The notes below the pieces were generated by a model, which had not been told where the DNA came from, ran no database searches, and saw only the letters and a list, made by a program, of their open reading frames with translations. Below, in pieces: positions 56,294 through 64,000 of a DNA stretch of 64,000 nucleotides; the first letter of the stretch is position 1, and every line of letters starts with the position of its first letter. A program made the translations under genes and the position numbers. This DNA is from Suillus spraguei (taxonomy: Eukaryota > Basidiomycota > Agaricomycetes > Boletales > Suillaceae). Location of the stretch: assembly GCA_016800925.1 (NCBI GenBank), contig JABCPU010000084.1, forward strand, positions 141,981 to 205,980. The letters are read 5' to 3'.

Positions 56294-56967
56294 GCTGTCT
56301 TGCTGGAAAGTCATGTCATACTCGGTGGCCTATTATATGTGCTAGCGAATGCGATGGAAATGTTGTGCACCTTAGCCACGTCAGTCCCCCTCGAAAAGTG
56401 ATGACGAGATAGTTACGATGCGAGTCATCGCGAGTGCAAGGATTCGATAGAATAATGCGGCAAGAGGTGATTTGTTTTTGATCCTGGCATGTGACCGTGC
56501 TCTGTTGGCTACGGCTTGGTGGCACTTTGAAGATGAGTTCCCACGCACTGTCAGTCCTAGACTTCCTATTCCATAAACTCGGCCCGACACGAAGGCTACG
56601 CACGTGACTTCGTGTTTTGAGAACGTTATACTCAGCGAGCTCATAGTAAGCATACCATACTAGATCGCACTGGTCTGCAGCGCACGGTGCCGTTGCGGTG
56701 TTCGAACATCCCGCGTGAGTTACTGTCCTGTGATTTCACCAACCACTGCTACTTTGATCCCACCAATGTCCCCGGGCCTGGTTACATATTTCCTTTCTGC
56801 TTTGTAGAATCCATATTGAAATACAAAATGCTTACTCCGATCTATCAAATATCATCCCTCAAATATCACTTTGGAAGTTCAGCGATTGGATGGTCAGTGG
56901 TATATCAAGCATAAATGCGATCCTTATCGATTCTCGCACTCGCTCATTCCCATCCTCTAATCATAGT
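56294..56967. other. Divergent spacer between protease copy 2 and DUF6533 copy 4
   Basis: Contains the leader of the protease on the left and, from about 56650, DNA matching the upstream flanks of the other DUF6533 copies. Confidence 0.45.
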
Positions 56968-58701
56968 ATGGTCCTAGTCTCGAACGATCCCAGTTGGTGG
57001 CCATCCATTAATGCGAGTCTCATTGGCAGCTATTTTACAGGTTCGTGCAGAATCAGCCTGAGTTGTATGGTGACAATGACTGACTTTCGCTGCCATTTTG
57101 CAGTTGCCGCCTCTATTGGGGTGATATATGATTGGGGTGAGCAAGACTATTAAGTATTGAAAGACCACTGACATAATTGTGGTACTTACTTTTAGGACTT
57201 ACACTCGGACAAGAGGTAGGTTGATTCCATTAATGAGGCAGCCAAGTCGCTTAGAATTGTGTCATAGGTTGAACTGATCTGGGTGAGCCGACTCCTACAT
57301 CAAGAGAATAATGTGCAAATATGACTCGCTCACGATAGAAGCAACGCTGGTCCCTAATGACATTTCTCTATCTCAGTGTATGTACCTCATGTTTCAATAT
57401 TTGCGCTTACCAAGCCAGGTCTTGCTGACTTCAGAATATCCTAGGTGCGCTATCTTGGAATAGGCACTGCTGTGTACGTTTGAAAGTTCAAGTCATTGTT
57501 GTTGCACTCATCACCCATCTCTCACGATCAGCCTCAACATGTTGGGTATGTCTCTTCGCATAGATTCTGTTTCTTTCTTGTGACGGGCGGCATACAGTCG
57601 CTGTTCCAACAATTTCAATGACAGATGCAGTGAGTGTTCCACGCTGACGCTTTCCATTCCCGCCCAAACGACTGAACTACCATGCAGGGGTGAGTGAGAT
57701 TCTCGAATAAGTTGTTAATTTATAAACGACTCTCACAGTTGTGAGTTTGTTTTGAGTCTGTGATCTTCCGAAGCTGACAACCATGCTGAATTTTCCAGGC
57801 CTTATCATAAACAACGCAACTGATTGGATGAGTGAGGCTGCAGATGTAATACTGGGCGGTGAGCTATACACCTCCGTGATATTGACTTGACTGATACATC
57901 ACGCAAGTCATCATGATCATTCGGCTATATGCCATGTATCAGCGATCCAGAAAGCTGTTGATATTTCTCATTGCCATCTTTCTGACCGTCAGAATCGCCA
58001 ACACAGTGATGGTCGCAATGGTGACAGTGCAGTTTTCAGGGGGTACGTTTTAATTATGTATGAAATGTTTAAGTGTATTAGGCTCATTCATAAATTTCAG
58101 AGGAATGGATTCTCTCTGGGACTTATCAGTGCACGATCAACTACGAGGGGGACAGGTTATTTCTTGGTTCCACAACTTGGATACTTGCAAGTATATGGGA
58201 GGTCCTTGCACTGTGTCTCGTAGCCTGGATTGCCGTAAAGCACTTCCGTGAACTACGACAACACTCAACAAGGAGTATTATTGGGGACTGTTTCACGGTG
58301 TTAATGAAAACTCACCTGAGTTACTTTGCAAGGTGAGCTTGGCATAATCTGAAGTCCTCTGTTTTTACTGAAGTTCTGCACGTGCAAGCTTCATTGCAGT
58401 TTCTTGTTTTGAACTCAGTTTCTTGTCTCCAACGCTCTCTGCGGTACGCTGATTTGTCATCGACCCCTGCATGCAGTCATGATTCATCATTATACAGAAC
58501 CCGTACCTCCTGGAATATCAGATTTATACTGGTTTCACTCAGATCTTCATATTCGTACAGATGTTCGTGCTGGGACCACGCCTCGTCCTTAGCGTACGAG
58601 AATATAACGCTAAGCTGGTGACCGACTCCGATGCAGCAACTGCCATGACTTCAATTGCTTTCCAGGAGCACGTCCATGTAGCAACCAGCAGCAGTGTGTA
58701 G
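56968..58701 (+). CDS. DUF6533-type membrane protein, copy 4 (looks intact)
   Basis: First exons, read exactly: 56968-57040 (MVLVSNDPSWWPSINASLIG), 57104-57136 (VAASIGVIYDW), 57196-57215 (GLTLGQE), then VELIW. Later exons hold MIIRLYAMYQRSRKLLIFLIAIFL near 57911, SGEEWILSGTYQ near 58100, LALCLVAWIAVKHFREL near 58205 and, in the last, MFVLGPRLVLSVREYNAKL with the end ATSSSV and a stop at 58699-58701. Exons as short as 15-20 nt are shared with the other copies. The family is plasma-membrane-like with seven helices and no known ligand. This is the best preserved copy for building a gene model of the family. Confidence 0.8.
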
Positions 58702-59857
58702 TGCGGAGGATGCTCTGTGATTGAAATTCGCCGGGTACTTCCTAGGGATGGGAGATTTGAAGTGTTCGTTTGTCGTTCTAAGTTCCGTATTTTTTAAATA
58801 ATTTATTTCTTGATCTGATAATGTGAAGGGGGAATAAGAATAAGTCCGGATCACTTGCTGTCCGCCCACACTTACACTGAGTGGCAAGCAGAACCATGAG
58901 GCTGGATTCGGATGTCTCGCACCCAGACAAGTCTCTTAGTGCCCTGACTGAAAACTAGAAGGAGTAGAATTTCAAGCCAAGTCTATTCAAGTGACGTGCT
59001 CACCATACGCGGGGTAGAACCTCGAGTTCGCACTTCAGTTTGAACACCTCACAACTCAAGTGCTTGCACATCACGTTACAAAGAGAACCATCACATCTTC
59101 AACGAACTGCATGTTTAACAAAGCCGGCAGACCAACAGGGCCACCTTCATGCTGAAGCATTCGCGGGCCCGAAGATGTAGGAAGGGCGAGATCTTTTAGA
59201 CTAGGTAGTACTGTCTGACATATCGTACAGCACCCCAACGGACAGAAATTGAAACGGAAGAGGTCGTCAACAAGCTATAATCTTAGAAGCTTACTAGGAT
59301 ACTTACGTGCGAGTATGAAACGAATTGATTTTGGTGCAATTCAATCATAGTGCCAATAATGAGCGAAGATTAACACGGGGTGTGGACTTACGGCCTAACA
59401 AAAGTTAGTCCAGTGGAAACCAAGACTATCCACCTGCACTTGAATGGGGTAGTGAACAGCAGCCCGATCGGGAAGGCAATAGTGGTCCACTGGTGACCAA
59501 GCGCAATGGACATGTCATATTGCATCCACACTTTGAAGCTGCTCGTAAAAAACGACCACTGAAACTGAAGTATAAAATGCGGGATGACTCAAACCTATTT
59601 TCCTATCCTTGATCTATTTATTGTCATACACTCTCGGTGAAGACATCATCGGAAAATCCAGTGAACCACGATTTCGTCCTCGAGTCATTCTCGAATAATG
59701 TCCAATAGCACTGTTGTGTGCCCTACACTTGCGGTGAGTACAACATCATAAAATCCAGTGAACCGCAACTTACCCATTCCCATAGTCAACTGACATAACT
59801 GAATCCTACCATAGGATTGCACTCCTCCAATTTTGGCGAGGCGAGCAAGAGTTCCTT
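58702..59857. other. Intergenic region
   Basis: No supported gene. ATG 59698 followed by a GTGAGT donor at 59734 could be a first exon for the next gene, but joining it at 59818 gives the wrong frame. Confidence 0.35.
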
Positions 59858-60358
59858 ATGCCCTATCCGCTTCACTGGCTGCTCTATGTCGAAACTGGTC
59901 CGGATGTCGGCAACACATACGAGATCATTGGCGACCAAACTACCTACACCTTTCGCATGACAGAAAACCAGCCCCTCGCAAACAAGGAGGACTGTCGTGG
60001 AGGTTGTTATGTTGGAAGAGTAAACTCGGAGGCGCAGCTCGCCTTGATGGGGCATCTCCTTGAAAAAGTTGAAGTCTTCCAAAATATTCCCGTTTGGAAC
60101 AGTCACGACTGGGTGGAGGCAGCTCTGAGGACCCTCAGGAACTCAGGATTTTTCATCCATGGGAAAAAGTCAACGATATACGGATGTCTTCAGGATATCA
60201 TGATCTGTGAGCTGGAAAGTTGGCTTGGAGTTGCATACGCCGTGCGATTTGTCGGTTTCGAATATCTCGAGTGTGTTTTGCACTCGAGGCGCCGGTATTT
60301 GGAAAGAAGGGAGGAACTGGCACGTAGAGGGGTCCGCGTTTGGAGGATGAAAGATTGA
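59858..60358 (+). CDS. Conserved basidiomycete protein of unknown function (about 166 aa)
   Basis: The open frame begins MPYPLHWLLYVETGPDVGN and continues TYEIIGDQTTYTFRM, CRGGCYVGRV and VFQNIPVWNSHDWVEAALRTL, ending VRVWRMKD. The beginning (PxHWxLYVxTGxDVGNTYEIxGD) and the W-x-x-x-x-WVxxALxxL core look like a fungal-specific family of short soluble proteins that I recall from Agaricomycetes, with no known function. The frame is open upstream to about 59800 (FWRGEQEFL), so a short first exon may be missing. A fragment of a paralogue, including 3' flank, lies at 36.1-36.3 kb on the other strand. Confidence 0.6.
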   Translation: MPYPLHWLLYVETGPDVGNTYEIIGDQTTYTFRMTENQPLANKEDCRGGCYVGRVNSEAQLALMGHLLEKVEVFQNIPVWNSHDWVEAALRTLRNSGFFIHGKKSTIYGCLQDIMICELESWLGVAYAVRFVGFEYLECVLHSRRRYLERREELARRGVRVWRMKD

Positions 60359-61600
60359 AAGAATTGCATAGTTTGTACCTATCTGTAGTTTTGTATCATC
60401 AAATTCAATCAGCGCTCAGCTGAGTTATGTCCCACGATACCAGCTAGACTGCCAGACAAACAACACTGCTGGTAATATTGCCCCAGCCTTAATGAAAGCA
60501 AACATGGTGTCTTTGTACTAGTAGGCATGGTGGTCGGTCGAAATAATCAAATCTCAGCCCGGGCGCCAAAAACAATATGCTCGGATTTCGGAAGTGAAAC
60601 TGGTCATGATAAAATCAAACATGAACTAGATAGTTAGCCCAGGAAACACTGAGCTGAACAGAGAGAAGTTTATGAGGCTAGAGTCAGTTACTTACGTCTT
60701 CTGGTAGCGATTCGATTCCGGACGCGAGAGGCATCTATATATATTCTGCCCAGCAACCAAACCGGTCAAAAACTCGACTTTCAACTTTCAAGACCGGTTG
60801 GCCCACTAGCCACACGTAGAGATCACCTTTTTTCACCTTATGACATTAGCTCGGAGTTTTCCACTTCTACTGCACGGTGATACCATATGGCACTACGCTG
60901 AACCATGTCTACCCGTTGCAGCTAGGCGAAATCGAACCCAAGATGGAGGAATGTATTTGGACATGCACTATCATCTACAACATCGGTAGATGGAACGAAG
61001 ACTGAAGCTTCACATACGGTAGACTTTTTGTAAGCTGCGTCAATCTGCGTCTGCGAAAAACATGCATTGATTGTTGGGGTGCTACAGCATACATCAAGTT
61101 TCTTCTTTCCACCCCTGTTGCACTGCCTGTCGAAAAACTCACAAGTTGTTTTGCTTCGCGGATACTTCGCATGGACTCTTGGGTGGTGAATCACATTTGA
61201 CTTCCCTAGACTAGATATATCACCCTCAAGGCTTCCTCAGTGTCACTTCACATCTTTCATCTGAGGTCAAGGTCGCTAACCCATTCCTCGACATCGTTCA
61301 GTCTGCGATAATTCACCCAAACGATTATCATGAGTGTCGGAGATTCAGCGTGCCTTTGCGTATTTCATGGCGCACAACCCAGGAGGGTGCAGAAGCGCTG
61401 GATTGTCCACTCTTCTTTTAGCCCGCGAGATTGACTGATGAGTATACGAGGGGAGGTCCTTCAACCTAGAAGGGTTTCCTGCGAGGGACTTGAGATGTGG
61501 TAATCATATATTACAAGCACTGCTCAGTCAATGAGTGCAGTTCGATTTGCTTTTCAAATCTATCAAATGTACTTGATCGACTGACTTCGTCCAAGACTCA
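60359..61600. other. Intergenic region with a Cys-containing small ORF
   Basis: The minus-strand frame 61194-60922 (90 codons) has seven cysteines (for example CEFFDRQCNRG and VCCS) and no signal peptide in this frame. It could be an exon of a small cysteine-rich protein but I cannot place a start exon. Nothing else is recognised. Confidence 0.25.
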
Positions 61601-62045
61601 CGGCGATGTCCATTGTAGATCCTGCTCGTGTCGTAATTGACAATGTGTGTCGAATACTAAAAGAATATTAGATCGCACTGCAGCGCACGTTACGATACAC
61701 CTACTCCGAAGATCAGACAGTGATTCGCACTAGCAGGTTGCCGACATCATAATTTGTATCACTGGCAGTTCTCCGTTCTTAGTAAGTGTGACGTCCACAT
61801 GAATCACTGCTTTGCAATTTTACTAACAACTTTAAACTTGACTTGGATCCCCAGATTGGTATCCCTGGATGCATTGTCTTTCTACTGGAAATCAGCCCGA
61901 AACACTCACTTGGATGTGTTACTAGATATCATCCCTTAAGTTTCAGGCACTGCATATTGTATATCAAGCACGAATGTGATCGTTATACGTCCACCAAGTT
62001 CCTCCACTCTGAGTCGCTCACTCCCATCCTCTAATACAAGCTATT
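61601..62045 (+). repeat. Duplicated upstream flank of a DUF6533 gene
   Basis: Shares, in order, GATCCTGCTCGTGTCGTAATTGACAATG (also near 48482), AAAGAATATTAGATCGCACT, TCACTGCTTTGCAATTT and CATCCTCTAAT with the regions before the other DUF6533 copies. It leads into the relic start at 62046. Confidence 0.6.
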
Positions 62046-62105
62046 ATGACCGTGGTCTCGAATGATCCCAGCACTCATCAATGCAAATCTTATTGGCAGC
62101 GCGGT
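62046..62105 (+). pseudogene. 5' relic of a DUF6533 gene
   Basis: ATGACCGTGGTCTCG and AATGATCCCAG match the first exon of the family, but the TTGGTGGCC part is deleted. The similarity continues through CTTATTGGCAGC and ends near 62105. Another full upstream flank and the real copy 5 follow. Confidence 0.6.
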
Positions 62106-62129
62106 CCCCATCACTAAACACGTCAATCA

Positions 62130-62619
62130 TAGGTAATTGGATATGATGCATGTACTAGCATGTTTTGGTTACATTTGTGCTAATCAGCGTGTATAAATTA
62201 GAACAAAGGTTGTACAACTTTTGGATGCAGTCCATTCTCGTGCTGGATCAATATTAATGGTGTCATCGGTGGGCCGAGGCCGAACCCCGTGCCATGATCC
62301 CGAACACCAAAAGAATATTTTGAAGATCGCACTGGCGGGTTGCCGACATCACGAACAGTTATCCGTTCTTTGCGGTGTTCAAACATTCCAGAAGTCACTG
62401 CTTCGTAATTTCACCAACTACTTTTGACTAAATCCCGTCGGTATTCCTGGATGCACATGGAATTCAGGCTGAAGTACGTGCTTCCATCGAATACATCCGA
62501 GTCTTCCCTCTAATCTCACCTTGGTGAAGTAAGCGCTGGACAGTTGTATATCAAGCATGAATGCGATCGGTATACGTCCACTAAGTTTCCCCGTTCGCTC
62601 ACTCCCATCCCCTGACACT
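62130..62619 (+). repeat. Second tandem copy of the DUF6533 upstream flank
   Basis: Contains AAATTAGAACAAAGGTTGT, GGGCCGAGGCCGAACC, AAAGAATATT and GTCACTGCTTCGTAATTTCACCAAC, which recur before copies 2, 3 and 4. Together with 61601-62045 it shows that the flank itself was duplicated in tandem here. Confidence 0.6.
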
Positions 62620-64000
62620 ATGACCCTGATCTCGAACGATCCAAGTTGGTGGCCATACATAAATGTGAATCTTATTAGCAGCTATTTTGTAGGTTCGTGA
62701 AGAGTCAGTCGCACAATGACCATGGCTGACTTTTACTGCCATTTTGCAGTTGCCGGCTCTGTTGGGGTAATATATGATTGGGGTGAGCAATATTAAGTAT
62801 GAAAAGACCACTGACATTATGGCGTCTCTAGGACTTACATTTGTCCAAGAGGTAGGTTAACATCATTACTGGGACAGCCAACTCTTAGAATTGTGTTATA
62901 GATTGAACTGATTTGGGTGAGCTGACTTCCACATGAAAAGAATGACGTGAAAATATAGTTCGCTCACGACAGAGGCAACGCTGGTCCCTGATGACCTTTC
63001 TCTATCTTGGTGTATGTGCCTTGTGTCTCAATATTTACGCTTAGCATGTCCAAGTTATGCTCACTACAAAATATCCTAGGTGCGCTATGCTGGAATAGGA
63101 TATATTGTGTATGTTTGGAAGTTTAAGTATTATTGCGCTCATCACTCATCTCTCACAATCAGGATACTTATGTTGAGTATGTCTCCTCACATAGACTCTG
63201 TTTCTTTTTTGTGACGGCAGCATACAGTCAGTATTCCAACAATTTCGGTGACAGACGCAGTGAGCATTCCATACTAATGCTTTCCATTCCCACCCAAACA
63301 ACTAAATTGCTATGCAGGGGTGAGTGAGATTCTCAAATAATTCCTTGATTCAACATAACAACTCTTACAGTTGTGAGTCTGTTTCTGCCTTTGATCTTCT
63401 GAAGCTGCTACTAACCAATGTTGCTGTATTTCTCAGGTCTTTTCATGTACGGTGCACTTAGTTGGATGTCCCAGGTTGTAGAGATAATACTGGGCGGTGA
63501 GCTCTGCGCCTCCGTAATATCGACTTGACTGACACACCGTGCAAGTCATCATGATCGCTCGGTTACATGCCATGTACCAGCGATCTAGAAAAGTGCTGAC
63601 ATTTGTTGTTGTTATCTGTCTGGCCGTCAGAATCTGCAATGTAGTGATGGGCGCAATAATGATGACGCAGATTTCAGGGGGTGAGCTTTAATTACATATG
63701 GGATAATTGAGTGCATCAAGCTCATTGATATATAGCAGAGGAATTCGTTCTCTCGGGCACCCATCAGTGCATAATTGGCATTGTGGGTGATTCCGTATTT
63801 CTGTCTTCCATGAGTTGGATGCTTGGGACTCTGTGGGAGGTTCTTGCACTGTGTCTCGCAGTCTGGATTGCTGTAAAACACTTCCGTGAACTGCGACAAC
63901 ACTCAACAAGAGGTATTATCGGGGATTGTTTCACAGTGTTAATGCAAACTCACGTTAGTTACTTTGCATGGTGAGTTCATAATGTGAATCTGGTTCTTTT
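62620..64000 (+). CDS. DUF6533-type membrane protein, copy 5 (cut by the window end)
   Basis: Starts at ATG 62620 (MTLISNDPSWWPYINVNLISSYF). It continues with VAGSVGVIYDWG, LTFVQE, a short VELIW-equivalent exon, and RQRWSLMTFLYL; then MIARLHAMYQRSRKVLTFVVV near 63550, and VLALCLAVWIAVKHFRELRQHS near 63840, to SYFAW at 63970 where an intron begins. The last one or two exons (GPRLIL... and the tail) lie beyond position 64000. The exon pattern equals copy 4, and no disabling change is visible in the part present. Confidence 0.75.

Noticed and set aside
59698..59733. Short first exon for the gene at 59858
   Set aside because: ATG and donor look good, but joining to the only nearby acceptor (59817) puts the conserved part out of frame.
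1..64000. tRNA, rRNA or CRISPR features
   Set aside because: I saw no convincing cloverleaf with intact arms, no rRNA signature and no regularly spaced short repeats; a tRNA finder would be needed to exclude a missed tRNA.

Overview
The window looks like nuclear DNA of an Agaricomycete (mushroom-forming basidiomycete). Genes are cut by many short introns of about 45-60 nt. The gene families point the same way: basidiomycete-type cytochromes P450, a NACHT-WD40 relic, F-box proteins with the tract typical of basidiomycetes, polyporopepsin-like aspartic proteases, and a local expansion of a seven-helix membrane family I assign to DUF6533. All assignments come from reading motifs and splice sites by eye; no database search was possible.

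Layout. 1-3.4 kb: no recognisable gene. 3.4-5.5 kb: intact P450 (+). 5.9-8.9 kb: decayed NACHT-WD40 gene (-). 9.7-11.1 kb: opine/octopine dehydrogenase-like gene (-) with a frame problem at its start. 12.6-13.3 kb: FRA10AC1 homologue (+). 13.5-15.9 kb: second intact P450 (-). 16.4-17.7 kb: multi-pass membrane protein (+) with an apparent 1-nt frameshift. 17.8-19.5 kb: UstYa-type (DUF3328) oxidase (-) and a short UstYa-like N-terminal gene (+). 21.0-22.8 kb: decayed F-box gene. 23.7-24.5 kb: secreted repeat protein with dibasic sites between units. 25.6-26.4 kb: Kre9/Knh1-like GPI-anchored protein (-). 28.4-30.7 kb: citrate synthase ending in the peroxisomal signal SKL (-), divergent from a Zn2Cys6 regulator at 31.1-32.1 kb (+). 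32.8-34.4 kb: second F-box relic. 34.7-35.8 kb: TPR protein (-). 40.6-40.9 kb: small complex-I-like subunit. 42.0-44.0 kb: long Ser/Thr/Pro-rich protein. 38.3-40.1 kb and 45.8-64 kb: duplicated territory with five DUF6533 genes plus relics, interleaved with two head-to-head aspartic proteases and repeated non-coding blocks.

The most interesting possibility is at 13.5-24.5 kb. A P450, a UstYa oxidase with both HxxHC motifs, a second UstYa-like N-terminus and a TATA-driven secreted precursor with Arg-Arg-bounded repeats resemble the parts list of a dikaritin-type ribosomal peptide (RiPP) pathway. The repeats carry Trp rather than Tyr, so if real this would be an unusual basidiomycete version. 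The second notable story is the birth-and-decay of the DUF6533/aspartic-protease block, including one protease copy with a changed catalytic-loop residue.
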